A DNA stretch of 64,000 nt from Girardinichthys multiradiatus. Its lineage: Eukaryota > Chordata > Actinopteri > Cyprinodontiformes > Goodeidae. Position 1 is the stretch's first letter, and each line of letters starts with the position of its first letter. The stretch covers positions 7,002,734 to 7,066,733 of the forward strand of contig NC_061806.1 in assembly GCF_021462225.1 (NCBI RefSeq), written 5' to 3'. A program made the translations under genes and the position numbers. Of this stretch, positions 54,461 to 64,000 are shown piece after piece. The notes under the pieces are model-generated. The model did not search any database, was not told the DNA's origin, and saw only the letters and a program-made list of their open reading frames with translations.

Positions 54461-57335
54461 AGCAGAGGCAAAAACTTGGGCCTGGGAGGAGTTCGTTGAG
54501 GCCTTGGAGAAGGACTACCCGTTGGCCTCGAAGTGATTCTGGCAAACCGCCCAGTGCCTCAGGAGGGGGAAGCAGTGCCCCTCGAGTTACTGACCTCGAC
54601 TGAGGACATCATCGGGCGGTGGAAGGAGTACTTTGAGGATCTCCTCAATCCTGCCATCACGCATTCCCTAGTGGAAATTCAATTCAATTCAATTCAAATT
54701 CAAATTCAAAAATACTTTATTAATCCCAAAGGGAAATTAAATGTTGTTATAGGTCATATTATGAAGGTTTCCTCAAAGAGCCGTTGTAAATGCTGATGGC
54801 TGTGGGCAGGAAGGATCTCCTGTAGCGCTCTGTCTTACAGCAGATGTGAAGAAGCCTCTGACTGAAGACACTCTGTTGTTGTAGGACAGTCTCATGAAGA
54901 GGATGCTCAGAGTTCTCCATAATGTTCTTCATTTTATGAAGAATCCGTCTTTGCAAAATGATCTCCAGAGGTTCCAGAGGAGTCCCCAGAACAGAGCCAG
55001 CCTTCTTTATCAGCTTGTTGAGCTTTTTTAAGTCCCTGGCTCTGATGCTGCTTCCCCAGCAGATGATGGCAGAAGAGATCACACTTTCCACAACAGACTT
55101 ATAGAAGATATGCAGCATCTTGCTGCAAACACCAAAGGACCTAAGCTTCCTCAAGAAGTACAGTCTGCTCTGTCCCTTCTTGTAGATGGCTTCACAGTTG
55201 CATCTCCACTCTAGTCTGTTGTCCAGGTGAACACCGAGGTATTTATACTCCTCCACCACCTCCACTTCTTCTCCCATGATAGAAATAGTTTTTGACTTAT
55301 TCCTGTTTCTCTTAAAATCTATAATCATCTCCTTTGTTTTAGTCACATTCAAAATGAGATGATTGTTTCCACACCATGCCACAAAGCGGTCCACCACCTT
55401 CCTGTACTCAGCTTCTTGTCCATCTATGATCCACCACACGACTGCAGAATCATCCGAGTATTTCTGCAGATGACAGGAGTCTGTCTTGTACTGGAAGTCT
55501 GAGGTGTACAGAGTGAAAAGGAATGGAATCAGGTTGGATTGTATTCAATGCAGTGGAGAAATCAAAGAACATGATCCTCACAGTGCTACTGGCCTTGTCC
55601 AGATGACAGTGGGTTTGTTGAAGCAGGTGTATGATGGCATCTTCAACTCCAACTCCACAGCGATAAGCAAACTGAAGGAGGTCCTGATGGTTTACTGTTT
55701 GCTTACTCAGGTGGGCCAACAGGAGTCTCTCTAGGACCTTCATGATGTGAGATGTCAGGGCAACAGGTCTATAGTCATTGAGGACTGATGGGTGAGTTTT
55801 CTTTGGTACCGGAACAAGACAGGAGGTCTTCCACAACACCGGAACCTTCTTCTGGGCCAGGCTAAGGTTGAAGAGGTGCTGCAGAATCCCACAGAGCTGC
55901 TCTGCACAGGCCTTCAGGACTCTAGGGCTGACATGATCTGGACCTGCAGCCTTATTCCTACTCAGTCTCTCCAGTTGTCTCTTCACCTGACTTCTTGAGA
56001 CACACAGGTGGAAGGGGGAATCAAAGGAAGCATCAGCATCTTCTGATATGGTTGAAGGCAAACATGTAGAAGCAGAAGGGTCTAGGGCTGAGGTGGAAGA
56101 TAAAAAATGTGAGGTGTTACTGGACAGCTGTGGGTCCTGTGGGTCAAAGGAAGATGGAATGTCTGTTTGGCTGTGAGCAGGAGAGGAGGATGTGAAGCTT
56201 GTTTCTGAACTGAACCTATTGAAGAATGTGTTCAGTTCATTGGCTCTGTCCAGACCTCCATCGGTCAGATCATCCTTCTGCTTGAAGCCGGTGATCTTCT
56301 TCCTCCCTGTCCACACATCTCTGATATTGTTTTGCTGGAGCTTGCTCTCCAGCTCCTTCTTGTACACCTCCTTGCTGTTTCTTATCTTGACTTTAAGTTG
56401 CTTCTGTATACTCCTCAATAATTCTCTGTCTCCCTCTCTGAAGGCTCTTTTTTTCTTGTTAAGCAGGTCCTTCAGGTCATTGGTGATCCAAGGTTTGTTA
56501 TTGGGGAAGCATCTCACGGTTCTGGTGGGGATGATGTTATCCACACAGAAGTTTATATAGTCGGTTACACACTCAATCATGGCATTGATGTCCTCTCCAT
56601 GTGGCTGGCACAGTGCGTCCCAGTCTGTAGCCTCAAAGCAACCTTGCAGAGCTTCTTCAGCTTCCTGTGACCATTTTCTCACAGTCCTCTTTATTACAGC
56701 TTGCCTCTGAACAAGGGGCTTATATTTCGAGCAGAGAAAAACAAGATTGTGATCTGATTTGCCTAGAGGAGGTCTTGCTGTAGAGATGTATGAGTCCTTG
56801 ACATTTGCATAAAACAAATCCAATGTTTTGTTTTTTCTGGTAGAGCAGCTGACAAATTGCATGCGCTGGGGCAGTTTGCAGCTGAGTGTGAAGCAGCTGG
56901 GATAAATATCAGCTCCTCCAAGTCAGAGGCAATGGTACTTGACCGGAAAAGGGTGGCTTGTCCTCTTCAGGTTGGAGGGGAGTTCCTGCCTCAAGTGGAG
57001 GAGTTCAAGTATCTCGGTGTCTTGTTCACGAGTGAGGGAAGAATGGAGATCGACAGACGGATCGGTGCGGCCCCCGTTGTGGTGAAGAGATAGCTGAGCC
57101 GAAAAGCGAAGCTCTCGATTTACCAGTCGGTCTACGTTCCTATCCTCACCTATGGCCATGAACTTTGGGTCATGACCGAAAGAATGAGATCCCGGAGCAG
57201 CTGAAATGAGCTTCCTCCGTAGGGTGGCCGGGCACTCCCTTAGAGATAGGGTGAGGAGCTCGGCCGCTGCTCCTCCACATCGAGAGGAGCCAGTTGAGGT
57301 GGCTCGGACATCTATACCGGATGTCTCCTGGACTC
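54461..57335 (+). mobile_element. RTE-like LINE, split and internally deleted
   Basis: The left part 54,461-54,675 (TGGGCCTGGGAGGAGTTCGT, GGACATCATCGGGCGGTGGAA) and the right part 56,863-57,335 (GGAGTTCAAGTATCTCGGTG, CTTCCTCCGTAGGGTGGCCG) belong to one family. The intervening RT segment is missing and a different LINE sits at the break. No intact frame. Confidence 0.75.
54676..56862 (-). mobile_element. Non-LTR retrotransposon (Rex/L2-like), copy c
   Basis: Same family as copies a and b, minus strand, 5'-truncated inside the endonuclease domain. The ORF at 56,862-55,450 runs through SDHNLVFL and RT entry motifs to the shared 158-nt deletion near 55,529. The remaining RT/thumb frame is 55,439-54,759. 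The 3' tail is (GAATT)n at 54,676-54,700. Confidence 0.85.
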
Positions 57336-57655
57336 CTGGACACAAAGAGCTTAAAATGAAAACGGGGTTAAAAAGTAAAAGTCACTGAAATATATAAAGT
57401 AGCTTTACCAAATAAAAGTGTCACAAAATAAAACTGCATTATGAAATAAATAAATAAATCTTTAAGTAAATTAGATAAATCTGTAAATTAAATAAATCTT
57501 GAAATGAGTTAAATAAAATAAGATGAACATTTATTTTAACATAATTATTTTGTTTTATTTCATGGGGATATTTCTTTATTTCATGGACTATTTATTAATA
57601 ATTTATCAATAGCAGTATTTATTTATTTATTTAATTTTGAATGAAACGGCTCTCC

Positions 57656-58526
57656 AAAGTCATCTACCTACACATACGTTACGTAAAACGTTCTAGACCA
57701 GGAACTACAGAGGTTTTGCGGATTGGATTGGAGGCTATAGTAAAACGGGTGGGACATTGTATTTTGATTGGTTGTCGTATTTATTTTACGTTATGTGATT
57801 GGCTGTTAGCGTAAATGGGGTAGTTTTGTTGGTTGATTTTTCACAAGGTTTATTAAGAACCCTGACAGCAGAGCAAAATTTATCCTTACCTATATGCTCA
57901 TTTTCAACAGTATAATAAGCAAGTATCACAATCGATTTGTTGTTTTTTCTTCATGTAGTGTTTGTGTCTTATTTACGAGCAGAGCCTTTTACGTTTTTCT
58001 TATTCTACCACTTGACTGTAAACAACCCATAGATGACGGGTCAGCAGCAGTTAGCCAAGTAGCTAACAACGGAATATCCTGCTTCAGCATTTCTGTAACA
58101 GAAAGTCAACTCACCTTACGGTGTTATTGGAAGATATTTTACTGTGCATGGTGTAACGTTTGGCGGATTTTATTCGTAAAGTTTGGTTAGAAGAACCGTT
58201 TCATTTCTGCATTAGCAGTTGTATCTTCGTGCTGCAGATAGTAACGGGACCTTGCAACATTAGTCAGACGTAAAGTTTTAAAACATTAATTTCTAAACTA
58301 AATGAATGACAGATCATTGCGGAAGCCGCTTGCCTGTTGCCTGCTAGGACGGGAAAACATATATTAGCAGTAGATAAGTACTCTCACGGGCCCTCACTTT
58401 GAGCAACATCGTATTAATCCTTGAGAAGTCATACTAGCTGGCTTGTAACAGTTTTTGTTCCCCCACCATTTTTATTTTATTTTTTGCAGTCGTATCTTAC
58501 ATTTGTGGAAACAGCCAGTCTGAAAA
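57656..58526 (+). promoter_or_regulatory. Upstream region and 5' UTR of stx12
   Basis: Sequence between the inverted-repeat element and the stx12 start codon. It has more CpG than its surroundings and no strong TATA box, as for many housekeeping promoters. The exact transcription start cannot be placed, and an upstream non-coding exon is possible. Confidence 0.35.
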
Positions 58527-58623
58527 ATGTCTTATGGAAAAGCAGAATTCCGCCCTGTCCCGAGAGACTTTAGCTCTCTGATACAGACATGCAGCTCAAA
58601 CATTCAGAAGATCACGCAGAACA
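58527..58623 (+). CDS. stx12: stx12 coding exon 1
   Basis: ATG at 58,527. Ends one base into a codon before GTAAGT. Confidence 0.9.
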
Positions 58624-61600
58624 GTAAGTGTTTTTCTTTCTAGCTGCAATGTATTGACAAGCAAAGCTGTATTGTTGCTCAAATGCCCAGTAACTAATCA
58701 TGGGACATTGTTCTCAGAGAGCCTCATTGTGCTTTTGGTTATTTTGGAAAAAAATAATTCTTGACATCACAGATTTCCTTAAGTGGTCGGTGGTCAGCAA
58801 ATGACCTAACCCCTATATAACTGAAAGGTAAAAGACTAACTTAAGCGTGGAGGCTGCTTGGATATGAGAATGGCAGACCACGTTCAGACCTGGCCTCATA
58901 GGTTGAGCACAAAATGTTACAAGACACACAGAATTACTGACCTCATGCAGCAGTTGTCCTTGGGGGAAAAAAAACTATTCTATAAACATCATTGTTAAAA
59001 CCCTGCTCAGTTAAATACCAGTCTGTTAATGTTCTGGAGTGCTGTTTTGGTTTGGGCTGAAAGTTTTAAATGAACTGACTGAAAAAAAAAATCCTACCAT
59101 TTTAAGAAAATCAATATTGATCAACGTAATAGCATTATGCTCTGAGTTTTTCCTGTGTAACTAGTTTTGGAACTGATTGTACCTATAGTCAGAAGAGTCT
59201 CACTTTTACACATTGCTTTACTATTGCCTCTTTTCCATTCATGGTTCCAGCACCACCGGTCACCCCTTCCTAACTCGTTGTACTTGGCACAAAAGCCGTT
59301 CTATTTCCATTGAGTGCTAGAGGTGTGGCTTAAAATCCCATCTCCAGCCGTCAGCATCATGGTTTGACCCACTCCAGCCATTGTGTTCCCTAATAATTTT
59401 ATAGTCGCTCTTGACTTTTTTTTTAGCTGCAGTGTTCGATAAAATCTGTAACTTGTCATTCCCTCCGCTACATCAGCGAACACTTTCTTATGCTGCTGAC
59501 ATACGGCTGACCACAGTCATGGCCAATCAACGATAAGCTGTCTATTCACATTGCGGCCCTACTCAGCCCCAATGGGATCTGCTGACGAGCAGGGACCAAG
59601 AAAGCCAGTACTGGGGCAGACATCACTGCCGTTAATGGAAACGGTTGCAAAATGAGCTGAATGGAGGTGGCTGGAAAAGGGGCATATTTGTCCAGTTATA
59701 TTCATTAGAAAAGACCTGAAAACTACCAACAAGGTGTCAGGTGTATTTATGCATTTTAAGTGTAAAACACATCTGTATCTTTGTGCTTACACTGAAGGCT
59801 GTGAACTCACAAATCTTTTATGTTTCCTTTACTTCTCTCACATTTTGTCTGCTTGGTTATGTATTTAAACTTACTAAGATTTCTCTGTGTGGACAGCTCC
59901 ACGCAAAGATTCCTAATACTGTAGAACCAAAAGTTCACTTGTGTGGCATGTTATTTTTTATGTAGAGCAAGTGACCAGGGTCTAATCATTTAGGATGATT
60001 TTCTTTGGATAAAAACTGAATCCAAATCAACTGCAAGGTGTGAAAACTCCTATGTTACACCACGAATCAGTAACTGAATCAGGTGGGATTTATGCAGTGT
60101 TATCTGCAACGGGAATATTTTTACCACAAATAAAACGTATGTTGCTGTCATTGCCCACTTTTTAAAGCCATTAATTTAAGAAATAAAATACACTCACTGG
60201 CCACTTTATTTAGTACATCTGGATAGGACTTTTGCCTTTAGAACTGCATTCATGTTTCGTGTCATACCTTGGTGTGGGTGTGTGGGTACCAGAAGTTGCC
60301 CTTGGGTGGATTAGACATGTGGATGCCTCCCTATCTCACCAGGCAGAATGGCACTGTGCCCTCCTTACCTTGAGACTAATATGTGTTGTGTTTTATGCAC
60401 ACGTGCATAGGTTTGATTCTATTCCTTAACTCTAGTGTACTTTGGCATCCATAGACTCTGATGAGTACTGCCATTATTCTAATGTGTTTAGCCTTGCTAT
60501 TATGTTTTCATTATAGCTGCTCAGATCAAGACCATGGTGTCCCAGTTGGGGACCAGACACGACACCAGTGAACTTCAAGATCGTCTGTATGTACCACCCA
60601 TCTTCACTAACTTCCATGTTTTTTATTTTAAGCTGTCCAAAATGCAGGGACACTTTAGAATAGAAAAGAATGTCCTTTATTGCTACTGTCACAAATAAAA
60701 TGAAATTGCAAAAAAAAAAGCTATCTGGTCAGTTCATAGAAGTACAAATAATTTAATCTTTGGCTAGTTACCCCGGTCCTAAAAGTGCAGCCCACCCAGA
60801 GTTGACCCTAGTCCCTCACATTTATTGAAAAAAAGTTACTTTAATTGTGCATGAAGAAGTAAAGTCTAAAGCTCTGTGCAGCAGTTCATTCTTCAGTTGT
60901 ATACTCATCTGTTTACTGAAATTGTTCCTGTGTTTACAGGCAGCAGATACAGCACTATACCAACCAGCTTGCTAAAGAAACAAACAAGCACCTGAAAGAG
61001 TTGGGCTCAGTTCCTTTGCCATCATCACCCTCAGAACAGGCAAGTGTCTGTGTATATCAAACTCGAATGATACTGACTTTCTTTTTTTTCTGTCCTTTTC
61101 ACCTGTTTTGATCAGTATCTATTTTTTTTCATATGGGCTATAACTCATAAAAGAGCATCAATATGACATTTTCTATTGTAGATTTGAATCCATCAGAAAA
61201 TAAAGGAACTACAAGATCATCACCATTTAATCAAATGGTATATCCCTGACCTTTGCCAGATTTTAATTGAATAAAAGATAATGTCAAAGAACATGCCATC
61301 GGTTGCTGCCTTTATAGTTTAAAAATTTGGGGATTTTTTTTACTGTGAGACAATTAATAAAAGGAGGAAATAAATGTTGATGTGCTAGTGACCAGTGATA
61401 ATCAAGGAAAACTGGCTGATTCCGTTCTTTGTCTAGTTAATTGGTTAATTTCTACGCGTATGCAGTTTGGCATTCTCAATGGTAGAGATTCTTTTTTTAA
61501 TCTCAGTAGCCTCTTCGTGTACATACAAGGAATAAACTTGGTTCATCTGAAGTAATTTGGTATGGGGGAATCATTATGCCAAAAATCGAGAGGTCACAAA

Positions 61601-63119
61601 ACCTGTAATGCTTGTGCTCAAACCAACTGCTTTCTTTAAAATGTACTCTAATTTCTCTCACATCTTTGCTTGTGTGCTCAGATGCTTCCTGCACTGTTAT
61701 TACAACTATACAAATATACACAAATAAAACATTTGTCTATAATTCAATGTAATCACAACTTCCCATATGAGTAGATTACTTAAAATATTCCAGCAACAAG
61801 CTGCATTTTTAAACAAACTAATTGGCCAAAATGCCTTTATTTGTAGCCTGAACTATACTTGGTAACAAATGAAATATACAGTTTTATCATTACTTCAGTC
61901 CTGTGTTTCAATCACTTATAATGTGGAGATCAGGTTAGAAAAAGGCAACTAAATATTATAAAAATCTCCAACTCAAGGTAAACACTTATCTTCGGTAGCC
62001 ATATATTCTATTAAGAAAAAGGAGCTTACAGAAAATGTTCAGAACAACAAACATAATTAACAAATTATCCTTACAGAGCAGTATACACAACTCACCTGTC
62101 TTATGGATGCACACTCTTAAAGATACTTCATAACCTGCTTCTAAACTCAGCGTCTGAAGATTCTTACTGTTTTTTGTTTACATCTGTTCTTAACATTACT
62201 CACAAACCGTCCGCGCCCCCTAGCGGCGAGCTCGAAAACTGCTTCACAAATCTGTCTTCAGGATGTACAGGGGTTGGAGAATGAAACTGAAACACCTGTC
62301 ATTTTAGTGTGGGAGGTTTCATGGCTAAATTGGACCAGCCTGGTAGCCAGTCTTCATTGATTGCACATTGCACCGGTAAGAGCAGAGTGTGAAGGTTCAA
62401 TTCCTCTTGCGTCCACAGTTAATCCTGTTGGATGTGGTTCGTCCTTCTTGGTGGTATGCTGACATTACCCTGGGTACCGTGGCTCTTGATACATCACAAA
62501 GACTTGCTGTCTTGGTCACAGATGCGCCAGCAAGACGTGCACCAACAATTTGTCCACTTTTGAACTCTGGTATGTCACCCATAATGTTGTGTGCATTTCA
62601 ATATTTTGAACAAAACTGTGCTCTTACCCTGCTAATTGAACCTTCACACTCTGCTCTTACCGGTGCAATGTGCAATCAATGAAGACTGGCTACCAGGCTG
62701 GTCCAATTTAGCCATAAAACGTCCCACACTAAAATTACAGGTGTTTCAGTTTCATTGTCCAACCCCTGTAGCTTTATCTTTATTCTCAAACATAGCCAGG
62801 ATCACTTAATGTAGTCATGCTACAGTAAATCAGCATCAGCCTGCCACCAGCACCCCCACGATACTGCGTTTGTCTATATCTGATTCACATAATAACCCTT
62901 GTGAAGACAAAACACTGTAAACTTTATATTTTGTACTCTTCTTTCTAACTGTACATTTACCGCCTGTCCTATGCCATCCAGAGGCAACAGAAGATCCAGA
63001 GGGAACGACTTATGAGCGACTTCTCTGCAGCTCTCAACAACTTCCAAGCTGTCCAGCGGCGTGCAGCAGAGAAAGAAAGGGAATCAATAGCAAGAGCAAG
63101 AGCTGGTTCCCGTCTATCA
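58527..63119 (+). CDS. stx12: Syntaxin-12 (endosomal SNARE), first four coding exons
   Basis: Exons 58,527-58,623, 60,517-60,586, 60,940-61,039 and 62,982-63,119, joined in frame (97, 70, 100, 138 nt). They encode the N-terminal region and most of the Habc regulatory domain of the syntaxin 7/12 group. The start is [20 protein letters not shown], followed by [43 protein letters not shown] text, and [14 protein letters not shown] with [13 protein letters not shown]. The last match is closer to syntaxin-12 than to syntaxin-7. The SNARE motif and transmembrane anchor lie beyond 64,000. The protein acts in endosomal membrane fusion and recycling. Intron 3 starts with GC rather than GT. Introns 3 and 4 carry Tc1-derived MITEs. 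Confidence 0.9.
59225..59684. mobile_element. MITE in stx12 intron 1
   Basis: Outer ends are inverted: TGCCTCTTTTCCA at 59,225 and TGGAAAAGGGGCA at the right, with more paired blocks inside. TAT flanks both ends and could be a 3-bp target duplication (Harbinger-like). No ORF. Confidence 0.6.
60517..60586 (+). CDS. stx12: stx12 coding exon 2
   Basis: Acceptor TTATAG ends at 60,516. Encodes [20 protein letters not shown]. The donor is GTATGT. Confidence 0.9.
60940..61039 (+). CDS. stx12: stx12 coding exon 3, with GC donor
   Basis: Acceptor TTTACAG ends at 60,939. The frame ends SEQ and joins exactly to RQQKIQ of exon 4 if the intron begins GCAAGT at 61,040. Confidence 0.85.
62266..62770. mobile_element. 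Foldback Tc1-derived MITE, intron 3 of stx12
   Basis: TA-flanked. The 137-bp arms (62,266-62,402 and 62,634-62,770) are inverted copies, far longer than the roughly 30-bp repeats of the relative at 31,970. The core keeps part of the HTH-coding region ([17 protein letters not shown] on the minus strand). Confidence 0.88.
62982..63119 (+). CDS. stx12: stx12 coding exon 4
   Basis: 138 nt, phase 0 at both ends. Acceptor CATCCAG ends at 62,981; the donor is GTAAGT at 63,120. Confidence 0.9.
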
Positions 63120-63541
63120 GTAAGTAAGCTACAGATTTGGTTTCACAAATTCAGATAGTTAAAAAGGATGCAATTGTAGAAGCAATGTAAAATGACCACA
63201 AGAACAAAAAATATCACTTAAACATTTGGGTAGATAAGTTTACTTTAGTTGAACATACATGTATAATTACTTTTTAGATCATTTTAATTCTGCTTGCAAA
63301 AACCGTTAAGCAGAATTGCTCAATAGGAAATCGTATTGCTGAAATTGAAGCCCTACAAGCAGAAGTAGAATGAAGCCGTGTAAATGCATCCACCATTAAT
63401 ATTGAACCATACAATCAGCTTTTTTGCTAAGAACTTTTGTGAGTCCACATCAAGTCGACTATCAGTTTTAAAACCATAATCCTCTAATAAAATTAACTCA
63501 TCTTCTGGGAATATTCAAGATATTATTGAAAATGGGACATA

Positions 63542-64000
63542 TACAGGGGTTGGACAATGAAACTGAAACACCTGTCATTTTAGTGTGGGAGGTTTCATGG
63601 CTAAATTGGACCAGCCTGGTAGCCAGTCTTCATTGATTGCACATTGCACCGGTAAGAGCAGAGTGTGAAGGTTCAATTCCTCTTGCGTCCACAGTTAATC
63701 CTGTTGGATGTGGTTCGTCTTTCTTGGTGGTATGCTGACATTACCCTGGGTACCGTGGCTCTTGATACATCACAAAGACTTGCTGTCTTGGTCACAGATG
63801 CGCCAGCAAGACGTGCACCAACAATTTGTCCTCTTTTGAACTCTGGTGTGTCACCCATAATGTTGTGTGCATTTCAATATTTTGAGCAAAACTGGGCTCT
63901 TACCCTGCTAATTGAACCTTCACACTCTGCTCTTACTGATGCAATGTGCAATCAATGAAGACTGGCTACCAGGCTGGTCCAATTTAGTAATGAAACCTCC
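63542..64000. mobile_element. Foldback Tc1-derived MITE, intron 4 of stx12, cut by the window edge
   Basis: Same structure as 62,266-62,770, including the identical inner junction GGTTCAATTCCTCTTGCG. The right arm continues past 64,000. Confidence 0.88.

Larger units (their letters stand above)
53847..57655. mobile_element. Element with inverted repeats of about 300 bp enclosing nested LINEs
   Basis: 53,847-54,135 and 57,342-57,655 are inverted copies, starting GGAGAGCCGTTTCATTC at the outer ends and reaching AAGCTCTTT at the inner ends. Between them lie unassigned DNA, a broken RTE-like LINE and a minus-strand Rex/L2-like LINE. I see no transposase and no clear target-site duplication. A foldback-type non-autonomous DNA transposon is likely. 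Confidence 0.75.

Overview
The window looks like a chromosomal segment of a teleost fish. It holds two ordinary intron-containing vertebrate genes, several fish-type non-LTR retrotransposons (L2/Rex-like, L1/Tx1-like, RTE-like), at least three Tc1 families, and a 16-kb viral-type element. Most of the sequence is intron, intergenic DNA and transposon debris.

Layout. 1-9,066 (minus strand): five exons of a DCC/protogenin-family cell-surface receptor (IGDCC3/IGDCC4/PRTG type), covering three N-terminal Ig domains; all four exon junctions keep frame. 6.4-36.4 kb: transposon-rich DNA with two related LINE copies (6.4-7.65 and 9.16-12.2 kb), an L1-like remnant (13.0-14.7 kb), an L2-like LINE (14.7-16.4 kb) and several of its 3' ends, Tc1 copies (24.2, 25.9, 27.3, 32.0 and 33.7 kb), GC-rich dispersed repeats and microsatellites. 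I recognise no host gene between 9.1 and 36.4 kb.

36,443-52,335: a Maverick/Polinton (adintovirus-type) element of about 15.9 kb, the main item of interest. It has two converging arms. The plus arm carries a seven-exon spliced gene whose introns are all phase 1, a protein-primed family B DNA polymerase, an A32/FtsK-type packaging ATPase, and two small late-type proteins. The minus arm, read from the right end inward, carries a 333-aa acidic protein, two overlapping small ORFs (one with a zinc-knuckle-like Cys/His cluster), a retroviral-type integrase with chromodomain, a penton-like minor capsid protein, a basic core protein, the double-jelly-roll major capsid protein and an adenain-like protease. 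The arms meet at a two-way poly(A) signal. Together these genes would replicate (polymerase), integrate (integrase), assemble and mature (capsid proteins, protease) and package (ATPase) a DNA virus-like particle. This copy is damaged: one in-frame stop in the polymerase, one in the major capsid gene, a frameshift in the ATPase, and two frameshifts plus a stop in the integrase. The protease, core, penton, spliced gene and accessory ORFs are open. Both ends carry iterated copies of a motif of about 34 bp in inverted orientation.

53,847-57,655: a nested structure with inverted repeats of about 300 bp enclosing a broken RTE-like LINE, itself interrupted by a minus-strand copy of the 9-12 kb LINE. 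58,527 to beyond the right edge (plus strand): the first four coding exons of syntaxin-12 (stx12). Its introns hold a small MITE and two foldback Tc1-derived MITEs; the last runs off the window.
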